Source: Mucilaginibacter rubeus
Lineage (GTDB): Bacteria > Bacteroidota > Bacteroidia > Sphingobacteriales > Sphingobacteriaceae
Direction: 5' to 3'
Assembly (NCBI RefSeq): GCF_003286415.2
Contig: NZ_CP043450.1
Coordinates: 6,510,001-6,574,000, forward strand
Length of the DNA: 64,000 nucleotides
Below are positions 26,001 to 34,728 of this stretch, piece after piece (the stretch's first letter is position 1; each line of letters starts with the position of its first letter). A program made the position numbers and the translations under genes. The notes under the pieces were generated by a model, which was given only the letters and a program-made list of their open reading frames with translations, searched no databases and had not been told where the DNA came from.

Positions 26001-26270
26001 TCTATCAGGTTAAGGCCAATCCTCATGACCAGTTTGGCCATGATGGCCGGCATGGTCCCGATGGCATCGGGTATGGGCGAAGCCGGAGAGCAAACCGCAC
26101 CGTTAGGCCGTGCTGTAATAGGTGGCTTGTTTGCCTCAACCCTGGCCGCACTGTTTATACTGCCGCAGGTATTTGCCTGGGTTCAGCAAAAAACTACCTA
26201 TGATTCTCCATCCCTGTTAAAGGATGTAAACGTTAACCAACCGCAACAACTTGAAACTTCCAATAGCTAA
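23019..26270 (+). CDS. Efflux RND transporter permease
   Basis: 1083 residues with the RND layout: one membrane helix, a large periplasmic domain, five helices, a second periplasmic domain and five more helices. MSMVTSALKRPITTVVVTLSLLIFAVL is helix 1. In transmembrane helix 4 the proton-relay region reads ALAIGILVDQATVTIENIHQHLE: the first Asp is kept but the second, found in multidrug RND pumps, is Gln. A long charged cytoplasmic loop with a His/Glu-rich stretch (KLHAHAGEAMDRPEEGQVNHHLQQ, given here as part of about residues 500-530) precedes the second half. Substrate cannot be predicted. The order OMF-RND-adaptor is the reverse of the commoner arrangement. Confidence 0.93.
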   Translation: MSMVTSALKRPITTVVVTLSLLIFAVLSAINIPIDIFPKLNLPTIYVIESYGGMSPQQMEGFFSTRLQDQFLYVNGIKSITSKNIQGLTMVKLSFYESTDMAEAQAQVALQVSRVMSFFPPGALPPQVVRFDASSLPVGQLVLSAPNRSLKDIYDMAATKVRPMFATVPGLSAPPPFGSNARSITLNVDPNKLRSYGLTPDEVVSALAKFNVMSPSGNLRLGNTMFVTTVNTLINQTDEFGNIPVVTKNGVPILVKDVARVADATDVTVDYALINGKRSVYLPVVKTADASTWSVVQALKKKIPEIQGLLPDDVKISYEFDQSIFVINAVKSLLTEGGLGALLTGLMVLLFLRDWRSSLIVVITIPVSILLGVLLLGLFGQTINIMTLSGLALAIGILVDQATVTIENIHQHLEMGKSKAQAIFDACEEISFPLLLILLCILAVFAPSFMMNGVPKAMFLPLSLSIGLTMIVSYIIAQTLVPIMSNWLIKAETYQHYEHGKLHAHAGEAMDRPEEGQVNHHLQQEEEHPEKNDLFEKIKMRFMNILKKWMPNKRIIVPVYLVVVLALAGICFVTIGKDMMPKLNNGQFQIRIKEPDGTRLERTEDGLKQVLQIIDSTVNHHVAITSGYVGIVPSSYGTSNLYVFNTGTHEAVLQVNLDEDYHINMDELKDALRKNIASRIPDLRVTFEPIDMTEKIMSQGASTPIEIRVAGKDMAQIEGYANKVLAGLKKIDYLRDVQITQPLKFPVVAITLDRLKAAQLGLDIKDVARSVTASTSSSRFTEKNLWLDDKSAYTYQVQVQIPEYVMNTMDELKEIPLVKGQSTPVLGDIASFKVNYVPGEYDRTGPRRFLTVSANIYKKDLGTATAAVQEVIKSVGAPPKGLIAEVKGMSSLLTETLDSLQNGLMFAILVIFLLLAANYQSFKLSLTVLSTVPAVILGSLTALLLTGSTLNLQSYMGMIMSTGVSVANAILIVTNAETLRLDYRDSTRAAITSASIRLRPILMTSLAMMAGMVPMASGMGEAGEQTAPLGRAVIGGLFASTLAALFILPQVFAWVQQKTTYDSPSLLKDVNVNQPQQLETSNS

Positions 26271-26274
26271 TATC

Positions 26275-27363
26275 ATGAAACTAAAATATATCATACTGCT
26301 AAGCAGTATCAGCCTGATGGCCGCATGTGCAGGCAATCAAAAACCGGTGGACCTTACAGAAAACAAAAAATCCACTCCAAAAGCAACTGAATACGAAACC
26401 GGGAAGGTATCTGAAAAGGCGCTGTCAAGCGAAGCCCGGTTGCCCGGCCAGTTAAAGCCTTATAACGAAGTTAACCTGTTCCCGAAAGTAAACGGGTTTG
26501 TTAAAACTGTTTTTGTTGATCGTGGTACACTGGTTAAAAAGGGACAATTATTGGTCACTTTAGAGGCGCCGGAAATGGAATCACAACTGCAGGCTGCCGA
26601 CTCAAGGTATATGCAGGCCAAGGAAAATGCCGTTGCCAGCAAGGAAAAATATCAGCGCTTAAAAGAAGCCGCTAAAGAGCCTGGCTCGGTATCGCCGCTT
26701 GAGCTCGATAACGCGCTGTCAAAAATGAAGGCTGATGATGCCATGGCCCGTTCAGAAAGCTCTATCGTAGCATCTGTGCGTACCATGCAGGATTACCTGA
26801 ACATTCGTGCCCCGTTTGACGGCATGATCATTCAGCGTAACGTATCGCCGGGTGCTTTGGTAGCTCCAGGTAAGGGTACAGACCTGCCTATGCTTATTTT
26901 GCAGGATACCCGTAAACTACGTTTGGAGGTTTATATCCCCGAGGATTATGTAGATAAAGTAGACCTGAAACAACAGGTGAAATTTACCTTTAACGCCATG
27001 CCCGGACAGGAACAAACCGCAAAGATCAGTCGCTCGGCCAATGCCCTTGGAAGTATGCGTTCCGAAGCTATTGAAATAGATGTGCAAAACCATCAGGGGA
27101 TATTAAAACCGGGCATGTACGCCGAAGTAAAGATCCCGATGTTGTCGGGTGCAAAATCACTGTTGGTTCCCAATAATGCTATCATCCGCTCTACCGAGCG
27201 GGAATATGTGGTCGCCGTAAAAAATGGCAAAGCCGTTTTAACCGATATCAAGGAAGGGCTTACAAGGCATGACTCGACCGAGGTGTTCGGTAATTTGAAA
27301 GCTAATGATACCATCCTTAAGAACGCCAGTGATGAGATTAAGGATGGCGCGGTGATTAATTAG
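26275..27363 (+). CDS. RND efflux periplasmic adaptor (membrane fusion) lipoprotein
   Basis: 362 residues from ATG at 26275, which lies 4 bases past the pump stop; an in-frame upstream start at 26251 would overlap the pump gene and spoil the signal. Lipoprotein signal MKLKYIILLSSISLMAAC. Lipoyl-like half motifs flank a helical hairpin (NLFPKVNGFVKTVFVDRGTLVKKGQLLVTLE and NIRAPFDGMIIQRNVSPGALV), followed by a beta-barrel domain (LRLEVYIPEDYVDKV) and a membrane-proximal domain. It bridges the TolC-like channel and the RND pump. Operon end. Confidence 0.92.
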   Translation: MKLKYIILLSSISLMAACAGNQKPVDLTENKKSTPKATEYETGKVSEKALSSEARLPGQLKPYNEVNLFPKVNGFVKTVFVDRGTLVKKGQLLVTLEAPEMESQLQAADSRYMQAKENAVASKEKYQRLKEAAKEPGSVSPLELDNALSKMKADDAMARSESSIVASVRTMQDYLNIRAPFDGMIIQRNVSPGALVAPGKGTDLPMLILQDTRKLRLEVYIPEDYVDKVDLKQQVKFTFNAMPGQEQTAKISRSANALGSMRSEAIEIDVQNHQGILKPGMYAEVKIPMLSGAKSLLVPNNAIIRSTEREYVVAVKNGKAVLTDIKEGLTRHDSTEVFGNLKANDTILKNASDEIKDGAVIN

Positions 27364-27392
27364 GAAAATTTAATAATTGAACCACAACTTTC

Positions 27393-27503
27393 AAATCCCC
27401 TCTTGAGAGGGGGAGCGAAGGAAAGAGAGGTAGCAGGGGTGTGTTTGTGCGATTGAATTATCAGCGCGAAAACACACCCCTCCGCCCCTCTCAAGAGGGG
27501 AAT
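27393..27503. repeat. Inverted repeat, family C (CCCCTCTTGAGAGGGG)
   Basis: The left arm ATCCCCTCTTGAGAGGGG and right arm CCCCTCTCAAGAGGGGAAT, with inner arms GGGGTGTGTTTG and AAACACACCCC, form a long hairpin of about 110 bp between the convergent adaptor and ABC-F genes. Its length and G/C-run style match the repeat built into the exonuclease gene at 60837-60946. Confidence 0.8.
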
Positions 27504-27525
27504 CGCACAAGCCCTCCTTTTTTTA

Positions 27526-29115
27526 TCACCCTATCAAAATCTCCCGCTCCACATTTACCTGCTTTAAAAAATATTCATCGTGAGATACTACGATCAGCGT
27601 ACCGCGATAGTCACTAATAGCCGCGGTTAATATCTCGATATTTTGAATATCGAGGTTATTGGTAGGCTCATCCAGGATGATCATATCAGGGGCCTGGTTG
27701 CCGATGGTTAGCGAGCAAAGCATCAGCCTCATTTTTTCGCCGCCGCTAAGGGCGCTGCATGGTTTATCCCAATCCTCGCGGGTAAACAGGAACCGGTTGA
27801 GGCGGATTTTGATATCATGCTCCTGCAGTGCGCCGGAATTAAATTCTTCGGCTTGTTGGTAAACGCTGAATTTATTATTGATCAGCGAGTAATCCTGATC
27901 GATATAAATGGCCTTAACTTTTGCCCGTTCCATCATGCCGGATTGTGGTTCCAGCTGGCCCAGCAGCATTTTTATGAGCGTAGTTTTGCCCGAACCGTTT
28001 GCCCCTCTGATCACTAATCTTTCACCACTGGTGATCTGAAAGCTGAGCGGCGGATTCCACAGCACTTCACCTGCATATCCAAAATTCAGGTCCTTTGCGG
28101 TTATTAGTACTTTTCCTTTATGAAGAGCGGAATTATCAAAGTCCATCTTCATTTTATCGATATCGGGCAGGCGGGTACGCAGTTGGCTCAGTTCCTGTGC
28201 TATAGTACCGGTTTTTTCGGCGTGCACTCCCTGCATTTTTGATGTGCTTTTTTCAGCGCTGTTTTTCAGGGTTTTCATCATGATGGTGGGCACACCTGCT
28301 TTTTCCTGCTTCTTTTTGCCCCGGGCGTCCAGTTTCTGCTGCCGCTCCATAGATTCCCGCTCTGTTTCTTTGGCTTTACGAAGCGCTTTTTCCTTGCTTT
28401 TTACATCCTGGTTCAGGGCTTCGCTTTCGATATCTTTTTGCTCTGCATAAAAATCATAGTTGCCGCCATAAACGGTTATACCGCGTTTGCTGAGTTCGCA
28501 AACGGTATTGAGCAGGTTAAGCAGGGTACGGTCGTGGCTAACCACCAGCAGTGTGTTATTTGTTGTTTGGATGTAGTTATAAAGCAGCTCACGCGCGGCA
28601 CTATCCAGGTGATTGCTTGGCTCGTCCAGTAAAACTATTTCCGGACGATGAATGGCTATACCTGCCAAAAATACCTTTGTTTTTTGCCCGCCACTAAGCG
28701 AACCCATTTTCTGCGCCAGATCAATATCGGTAAGCTGCCAATGAATAAACGCTTCGGTGCAGCGTTCTTCAATGGCCCAGTCATCATTGAGGATGATCAT
28801 GTTCTCGTCGGTTACATTACCGTCGAGGATCTGTTGCAAGGCATGCAGCTTATCAGCTATTTGCAGTGCTTCGGCAACGGTAAAGTCGTTATACTGCCCG
28901 AAGATCTGCGGAACAAAGTAAGGTCGCGAATCAGTTTTAACCACGCCGGTGGCTGGTTTTAAATTTCCGGCCAGGATTTTAAGCAGGGTTGATTTTCCGG
29001 TGCCGTTGTTGCCTATCAGGGCTATTTTATCATGTTTGTTAACTACGAGATCAATACCGGCAAATAAAAGATCACGGTTAGAGTGTATATAGGTAATATC
29101 GTGAAGAATAAGCAT
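27526..29115 (-). CDS. ABC-F family ATP-binding protein (ribosome-associated type)
   Basis: 529 residues with two ABC domains and no membrane segments. First Walker A GNNGTGKSTLLK with signature LSGGQKTKVFLAG and Walker B EIVLLDEPSNHLDS; second Walker A GANGSGKTTLIK with signature LSGGEKMRLML and DMIILDEPTNNLD. The inter-domain linker (about residues 215-300) is strongly charged and helical, as in ABC-F translation factors and antibiotic-resistance (ARE) members that act on the ribosome. Which subgroup it belongs to (Msr/Lsa/Vga-like resistance or housekeeping) cannot be told by eye. Single leftward gene. Confidence 0.9.
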   Translation of the reverse strand: MLILHDITYIHSNRDLLFAGIDLVVNKHDKIALIGNNGTGKSTLLKILAGNLKPATGVVKTDSRPYFVPQIFGQYNDFTVAEALQIADKLHALQQILDGNVTDENMIILNDDWAIEERCTEAFIHWQLTDIDLAQKMGSLSGGQKTKVFLAGIAIHRPEIVLLDEPSNHLDSAARELLYNYIQTTNNTLLVVSHDRTLLNLLNTVCELSKRGITVYGGNYDFYAEQKDIESEALNQDVKSKEKALRKAKETERESMERQQKLDARGKKKQEKAGVPTIMMKTLKNSAEKSTSKMQGVHAEKTGTIAQELSQLRTRLPDIDKMKMDFDNSALHKGKVLITAKDLNFGYAGEVLWNPPLSFQITSGERLVIRGANGSGKTTLIKMLLGQLEPQSGMMERAKVKAIYIDQDYSLINNKFSVYQQAEEFNSGALQEHDIKIRLNRFLFTREDWDKPCSALSGGEKMRLMLCSLTIGNQAPDMIILDEPTNNLDIQNIEILTAAISDYRGTLIVVSHDEYFLKQVNVEREILIG

Positions 29116-29293
29116 AATTTCTTTCTTGAAAAAGGTGAATAATTACAGCGGGGCGTTGTAGCAACGGCACTGGTTTATTTGTCCTGAAAGAAATTATTTA
29201 TCACATAGAGGGAGTGGTTGGTTACCGGGGCAAAGGTAGTATTTTATATCAAATTTAGTTTCCTTGATTACGAAAATCAATTAGATAGCTGAT

Positions 29294-29444
29294 AGGAGGC
29301 TCCGCTGGAGCCGTTTTTTACTATGTGCTTTATTGCTACAAACATGGTACTCCTATGGAGTTTATTTGAATTTTACAACTCCGTAGGAGTACCATGTTTA
29401 TAGTCCCAATACATAACGGCAAAAAGGCTCCATAGGAGCCTCCT
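29294..29444. repeat. Nested palindromic element of 151 bp
   Basis: Outer arms AGGAGGCTCCGCTGGAGCC / GGCTCCATAGGAGCCTCCT enclose inner arms ACATGGTACTCCTATGGAG / CTCCGTAGGAGTACCATGT. The arms themselves contain smaller palindromes (GGCTCC-GCT-GGAGCC). A spacer of about 35 bases separates each outer from inner arm. It resembles no repeat elsewhere in the window. Confidence 0.85.
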
Positions 29445-29478
29445 GCTTAAAAAGGATAAAACATCTTGTTTTTTTAAA

Positions 29479-30093
29479 CTACTTCGTTACCTTCTCCACT
29501 TTAAAATCTTCAAATTTAACATCGAAGCTTTGTTTGCCGGGTGCTGCTGCAACCATGCCTATCATCGCTTTTACATTTGACGGGAAATAAGCCAGGCGGA
29601 GCATGTCATATTTTTCGCCATCAAAGGAATATTTGATCTCCACAAAATCGCCTTTGCGTAACAACTTCAGCCAAACAGATTTAGGACTGTCATGCCTTGG
29701 CACTACCGACCAGTCTGATACTTCGCGGGTAACTACTGCGCTTACGTTTTGAACACCGTCAACATATTCTATCCCGGTTTTTATCCAGTTTTTGTTATCT
29801 ATCCGCACCATTAGGCCGGCCTGATGAAACAGCTCCTTGTAGGCACCGGTAATTTTTACGCTTGCCTCAAAATCGCCATCCTGTTCGGTAAAATAGAAAG
29901 GGCCGTTATCCCTGATAAAGCCATAATGTGTTACCCGCCAGTAATCGGTTGCCGGGTCAACGGTCATGTGTAGCGTACTGCCTTCTATTGATGATTTTTG
30001 GGGTTTACTGTACCATTGCATACTGTTTAAATTTTGCGCTAAACCAAATTTGCTGAGCAGGACAAATAAGGTTAAAAAGGTTAGTTTTTTCAT
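29479..30093 (-). CDS. Secreted DUF1349 protein (concanavalin-like beta-sandwich)
   Basis: 204 residues from ATG at 30093, chosen because MKKLTFLTLFVLLSKFGLA is a clear signal peptide; upstream in-frame codons would bury it. The mature part has the DUF1349 pattern: SMQWYSKPQKSSIEGSTLHMTVDPATDYWRVTHYGF (start), GPFYFTEQDGDFEASVKITGAYKELFHQAGLMVRID, then WIKTGIEYVDGVQNVSAVVTREVSDWSV and the closing MIGMVAAAP with FEDFKVE. The family binds or processes sugars in the same fold as lectins and some glycosidases. It is read in the same direction as, and 84 bases after, the GH127 gene, so it probably acts on the same glycans. Confidence 0.88.
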   Translation of the reverse strand: MKKLTFLTLFVLLSKFGLAQNLNSMQWYSKPQKSSIEGSTLHMTVDPATDYWRVTHYGFIRDNGPFYFTEQDGDFEASVKITGAYKELFHQAGLMVRIDNKNWIKTGIEYVDGVQNVSAVVTREVSDWSVVPRHDSPKSVWLKLLRKGDFVEIKYSFDGEKYDMLRLAYFPSNVKAMIGMVAAAPGKQSFDVKFEDFKVEKVTK

Positions 30094-30177
30094 GGCGGTA
30101 AATTTATGATAATAGAACATGACACCCACGCTTAAATAGTTTTCATTATGCTGACCGTCATAAACCGTTTAATACCC

Positions 30178-32520
30178 CTATTTCACCTTCAATAATCTGC
30201 ATCCAAATATGCCGCCCGCTGTTTTTCCTGGTAAAGCCTGAAATTTTACAGCGATGCCTTGCTTACCCACAAGCAAAGCTGGCGGTATAGTATAGTTTAC
30301 TGAATAAAGTTCAGGAGCGGCTTTTTTAACCAGTTTTTCTGTAGCTATCTTTTGCCCGTCTACCAAGATTTCAAACTCCCGGCCTTCTCCATCCGCGCCA
30401 AAATACCGGCATTGAAGTTGAGCGGTTGTAATTCCTTTGGTATCCAGTTGGAAAGAAAACCAGCCGCCATCTGTGGCATCGCGCCAATGGGTTCCGTCAA
30501 TTTCGCCGGTGTTGGTATGTTCACCTTTAAAGTTATGATCGCGTTCGGGTTGCATTTCACCTACGCGGATCAGGTCGAGTGTGTTGGCGGCCAGTTCATC
30601 TTCGGCCTTGCGTTCGGCATCAAACTGTTGCTGTTTTAACTTCCATTCGTCATTGTTGAAAAAGTCCCAGTAAACAGCCTGTTTCTGATCATATACTTTG
30701 TAAAGTGGTTCAAGCATTACCTGTTTGCCCTGGTTACTGGCATAAAATATGGTTGGTTTATTGGCAACCGGTTTAATCCATTGGTTTAAATCTGGATCGG
30801 AGGCCACAAATACCGGGATGTCGCGTTTTTTAATATCCGCTTTACCCAACTGCCCCGCCAAAACCAGTGGGCCATACAGGAAAGCTTTCATATTGGCGTT
30901 ATCGGGCATGCTTTCGGTGTACAGGCTCATAGGATAAACGAGTTTAACTTTATCTCCCTTTCGCCACGTGCGGTTAACGGTAATATAGCTCCCCGGTTTG
31001 GCGGTTACTGCAATGGCTTTCCCATTAACAGATAATTTTACGCCGTTAACCGCCCATTTAGGATAGCGGATGTGCAGCGGTATTTGCTGGTTCCGGGCAG
31101 ATTGTGTAAGGGTAAAGTTAATGGTTCCGCTTTCGGGATAACTTGTTTCCATGGTCCATAGCATTCCCTTCTCTTTCCAGTTTAAGGTAGATGGGATAAA
31201 GAGGTTAAGGTATAGGCCTCCATTATTGTCTTTATCATAAATATCCATACCATACTTACTGTGATTTTCCATCCCGGTACCGGTGCAGCACCAAAAGGAA
31301 TCATCAGGTGTACCAAACTGCTTTTGCGTACCTGATGCCAGTGTCAGGTAATACAGCACCATGCCATTTTCGGGGTTTTGCGAAGCCAGGATATGGTTAT
31401 AAAGCACGCGCTCATAATAATCCATATAAACAGCTTTCGGATCAAGGCCAAACAAATGATCAGTAAGCTTCAGCATGTTGTAACTGTTACAGGTTTCGGT
31501 AGTGGTAGAGCTTAAATGAACTGATAAATAGTCGGGCTTATCGCTGAAACGTTCATGATCACTGTTGCCACCGATAACGTAACTGTAATGATGTACTACA
31601 GTATTCCAAAAGAAATCGGCAATGGCATGGTCGGCCGGGTTGCCGGTAAGCTCGTATTGGCGGGCACAGCCAATTATTTTAGGGATCTGGGTATTGGCAT
31701 GAAGGCCTGCCAGATCATCCTGCTGTTGCGCCAACGGATCAAGGATGCGTTTGTGATGAAAACGGTTTGATAGATCGAGATATTTTTTATCGCCGGTAAT
31801 GGCATAAACGTTGGCCAGCGCTTCATTCATGCCGCCGTGCTCACAATCCAGCATCAATTGAAATTGCGCTTCGGTAAGGTCTTTAAACTTGGTATCTATC
31901 CAGTCACAAAATTTAATGGCTACCTGTTTAGCCTGCTGATTGCCTGTATATAAATAGGAATCAACCAAACCTGCTAATATTTTATGCTCGGTATACCACG
32001 GCACCCAGGCACCATTAAGGTCAAAGCCCGGCGAACGGATATCCCCCGCGGCTATCTCGTCAAAAAGTTTATCTTCACCGGGTATAGCGCCCACGTATCC
32101 TGTTTTACGCACCCTTTGACACTCGGCAAGCTCGGTAACTATATAGTCGGTTTTTTGTTTAAACCTTACATCGCCGGTGGCTGCATACATCATGGAACAA
32201 GCCGACAGGTAGTGCCCCAGTGAATGACCAGATACGCCCCTTGACTCCCAGCCGCCATAAATCTCGCCTTTGGGTTTTAGTCCGGCATTTTCCCTGAAGC
32301 GGTGTAAAAAACGGTCTGGCTCAAGGCTAAGCAGCCATTCCCCATCCTTCTCCATGGCATGTTTAAAGGGGCCATCAAGTAGCCGCACATCACTCAAATT
32401 AAACTGGCTTACCTGTTTGGCTACTTTATCTTTCACCACATAACCTGTTTGTGCCGATGCCGTGTTGGGCATTAAGCCGCATAACATGATTGACGTTATA
32501 GCCTGATATATTTTTCTCAT
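30178..32520 (-). CDS. GH127-family beta-L-arabinofuranosidase-like hydrolase
   Basis: 780 residues with a signal peptide (MRKIYQAITSIMLCGLMPNTASA). The catalytic (alpha/alpha)6 barrel begins NLSDVRLLDGPFKHAME. The zinc/catalytic cluster of the family is complete: TTTETCNSYN (about 340, Glu and Cys) and FWCCTGTGMENH (about 409, with the nucleophilic Cys pair). The family's known members release beta-L-arabinofuranose from plant or bacterial glycans; this may equally be another ex-DUF1680 activity. The last 140 residues add a beta-domain (ATDGGWFSFQLDTKGI). Likely periplasmic. It forms a sugar-use unit with the DUF1349 gene and faces the PhyH, glycosidase and AraC genes. Confidence 0.93.
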   Translation of the reverse strand: MRKIYQAITSIMLCGLMPNTASAQTGYVVKDKVAKQVSQFNLSDVRLLDGPFKHAMEKDGEWLLSLEPDRFLHRFRENAGLKPKGEIYGGWESRGVSGHSLGHYLSACSMMYAATGDVRFKQKTDYIVTELAECQRVRKTGYVGAIPGEDKLFDEIAAGDIRSPGFDLNGAWVPWYTEHKILAGLVDSYLYTGNQQAKQVAIKFCDWIDTKFKDLTEAQFQLMLDCEHGGMNEALANVYAITGDKKYLDLSNRFHHKRILDPLAQQQDDLAGLHANTQIPKIIGCARQYELTGNPADHAIADFFWNTVVHHYSYVIGGNSDHERFSDKPDYLSVHLSSTTTETCNSYNMLKLTDHLFGLDPKAVYMDYYERVLYNHILASQNPENGMVLYYLTLASGTQKQFGTPDDSFWCCTGTGMENHSKYGMDIYDKDNNGGLYLNLFIPSTLNWKEKGMLWTMETSYPESGTINFTLTQSARNQQIPLHIRYPKWAVNGVKLSVNGKAIAVTAKPGSYITVNRTWRKGDKVKLVYPMSLYTESMPDNANMKAFLYGPLVLAGQLGKADIKKRDIPVFVASDPDLNQWIKPVANKPTIFYASNQGKQVMLEPLYKVYDQKQAVYWDFFNNDEWKLKQQQFDAERKAEDELAANTLDLIRVGEMQPERDHNFKGEHTNTGEIDGTHWRDATDGGWFSFQLDTKGITTAQLQCRYFGADGEGREFEILVDGQKIATEKLVKKAAPELYSVNYTIPPALLVGKQGIAVKFQALPGKTAGGIFGCRLLKVK

Positions 32521-32745
32521 GGTTTTATTACTTAGCCGGATTGCCGGTTTATGAAATCGCTGGTTTATAATTACACTACATAGTTATTGATATTAGCCTG
32601 AAAAATCAATCAAAAATGAATGTTGGATAATATTCAATACTGATTGAATAATTTAAACATATCCCTACCGCATTAAATCCGCTTTTTTTGTCATGCTGAT
32701 TCTTGGTATCAGTCACGCTAACCAATTATAACCTAATTTATTCCC

Positions 32746-33564
32746 ATGATCCAGACAGAAAAACCGATGCTTAACGGCACTATTAATGTGGATGCGGAGC
32801 TCATTAATGATTTCAGGCAGCAGGGGCATGTGCTTATCAAAAACATATTACAGGCCGATGAGGTAGCCCATTACCGCGACGTGATTAACAAGGCTGTAAA
32901 CCGCTATAATACCGAAACCCGGGCCATGCAAGACAGGGATACTTATGGCAAAGCTTTCCTCCAGATCATGAACCTGTGGGAAGTTGATGATAACGTGAAG
33001 GAATTTACCCTCGCCAAACGCTTTGCAAAAATTGCCGCGGATTTGTTGGGTGTTGAACATGTGCGTATTTATCATGACCAGGCTTTGTTTAAAGAGGCAG
33101 GCGGTGGCTTTACACCATGGCATCAGGATCAGTATTACTGGCCGCTGGATACCAGTAAAACGGTTACCATGTGGATGCCGCTAATGGATATTGATGTTGA
33201 GCTGGGCATGCTCACTTTCGCCTCAGGATCGCACCTAAATGGCTTTGCAGAAAATATTCCGATCTCGGATGAATCTGAAACATCGCTGCAAAAACACATC
33301 AGGGAGAAGAACTATCCTATTACCCGCGCCGAAACCATGCAGGCCGGCGATGCTACCTGGCATTACGGCTGGACTTTACATAACGCGCCGGGTAATAGTT
33401 CTGAAGATACCACCCGCGAGGTGATGACCATTATTTATTATGCCGATGGTGCTCACGTAACCGAGCCGCAAAACAAACACCAGGAAAACGACCGGCATCG
33501 CTGGCTCGGCGGCTTAAACGCAGGCGACGCAGCCCAGTCACACTTAAACCCTTTAGCTTACTGA
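32746..33564 (+). CDS. Phytanoyl-CoA dioxygenase (PhyH)-family protein
   Basis: 272 residues, cytosolic. Fe(II)/2-oxoglutarate oxygenase jelly-roll with iron ligands in PWHQDQYYWPL (His and Asp) and the distal His in ATWHYGWTLHNAPGN. Start sequence GTINVDAELINDFRQQGHVLIKNILQADEVAHYRDVI is typical of the family. The substrate is unknown. Its neighbour 22 bases downstream is a secreted glycoside hydrolase, so it may act in sugar or glycan processing; this is inference. Divergent from the GH127 gene across 225 bases. Confidence 0.9.
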   Translation: MIQTEKPMLNGTINVDAELINDFRQQGHVLIKNILQADEVAHYRDVINKAVNRYNTETRAMQDRDTYGKAFLQIMNLWEVDDNVKEFTLAKRFAKIAADLLGVEHVRIYHDQALFKEAGGGFTPWHQDQYYWPLDTSKTVTMWMPLMDIDVELGMLTFASGSHLNGFAENIPISDESETSLQKHIREKNYPITRAETMQAGDATWHYGWTLHNAPGNSSEDTTREVMTIIYYADGAHVTEPQNKHQENDRHRWLGGLNAGDAAQSHLNPLAY

Positions 33565-33586
33565 TAAACCTGATCACCGTTTTAAA

Positions 33587-34687
33587 ATGATAAAAAAGCT
33601 TTTTTTACAGATAATATTAATCGTTTGCATTTCAAACTGCTTTGCACAAAGCCCGGATAGACGCTGGCCGGAAGCCCGTATCTGGGCCTGGTACAACCAG
33701 CAGCCCTGGTATTGCGGCTTTAATTATATCCCGGCTTATGCCATCAATTATACCGCCATGTGGGATAAAACAACTTTTAATGAAGCGGCTATTGATAAGG
33801 AGCTGGCACTGGCCGAAAAATCGGGTATGAACTCGTTAAGGGCCGTGCTGCAATATGCCGTATACGCCGATGATCCTAAATATTTCATAAACACTTTAGA
33901 TAAATTTATGGCGATATGCGATAAACATCATATCAAATTTATCCCGGCTTTGTTTGATGATTGTTCATTCGGTATTACCAACGATCCTAAAACAGGCAAA
34001 CAGCCCGAGCCATTGATGGGTTGGTATGCCTGGGCCTGGTCGCCAAGCCCGGGGCATAGCATGGTGGTTGATTCTGCCACACATCCAAAGCTCAAGAAAT
34101 ATGTAACCGAGGTAATTGCAAGGTTTAAAAACGACAAACGCATTTTAATGTGGGACTTGTATAATGAACCTACAAACGGTGGTTTAGGCACAGCTACCTT
34201 TCCCCTGCTTAAAAAAACTATTGTTTGGGCAAGGGCAGTAAATCCTTCGCAGCCGCTAACCATTGGCATTTTTGATCAAAATCCACGATTGAACAAGATC
34301 ATTACCGACAATGTAGACCTGATCACTTTTCATGACTATGGCGATAAGGAACATGTTACCAAAACCATAGAAGAGCTTAAGCAATACAATCGCCCTATGA
34401 TCAATACCGAGTGGATGAACCGGCCATGGAAATCTACCGTGAGCGAAATTGTACCAGTGTTTTATCAGTATAAGGTAGGATGTAACCTGTGGGGACTGGT
34501 TAACGGCAAAACGCAAACTAATTTACCATGGGGCCACCGCCCCGGCGATCCGGAGCAAAAACTATGGCAGCATGACCTTTACAGTGGTGATTTTAAACCA
34601 TACAAATCCGCCGAAATTGACTCGTTAAAGTTGTTCATCGACAGATCCAAAAGCGCCGAATATATCAGTGAACATCAGCACAAATAG
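33587..34687 (+). CDS. Secreted cellulase-like glycoside hydrolase (GH5/clan A type)
   Basis: 366 residues. Signal peptide MIKKLFLQIILIVCISNCFA. A TIM barrel with the clan-A acid/base in RILMWDLYNEPTNG and the nucleophile in RPMINTEWMN on the later strand. Homologues are often labelled 1,4-beta-xylanase or cellulase in Bacteroidota; polysaccharide target unknown. It lies 22 bases after the PhyH gene and 41 bases before an AraC-type regulator, forming a probable operon PhyH-GH-AraC. Confidence 0.87.
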   Translation: MIKKLFLQIILIVCISNCFAQSPDRRWPEARIWAWYNQQPWYCGFNYIPAYAINYTAMWDKTTFNEAAIDKELALAEKSGMNSLRAVLQYAVYADDPKYFINTLDKFMAICDKHHIKFIPALFDDCSFGITNDPKTGKQPEPLMGWYAWAWSPSPGHSMVVDSATHPKLKKYVTEVIARFKNDKRILMWDLYNEPTNGGLGTATFPLLKKTIVWARAVNPSQPLTIGIFDQNPRLNKIITDNVDLITFHDYGDKEHVTKTIEELKQYNRPMINTEWMNRPWKSTVSEIVPVFYQYKVGCNLWGLVNGKTQTNLPWGHRPGDPEQKLWQHDLYSGDFKPYKSAEIDSLKLFIDRSKSAEYISEHQHK

Positions 34688-34728
34688 GATAATTTGGTTA
34701 CTTTGTATATCAAAATTATCCGGCACCG

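Noticed and set aside
27393..27503. CRISPR-like repeat
   Set aside because: There is only one inverted pair and no regularly spaced direct repeats or cas genes; it is a hairpin element.
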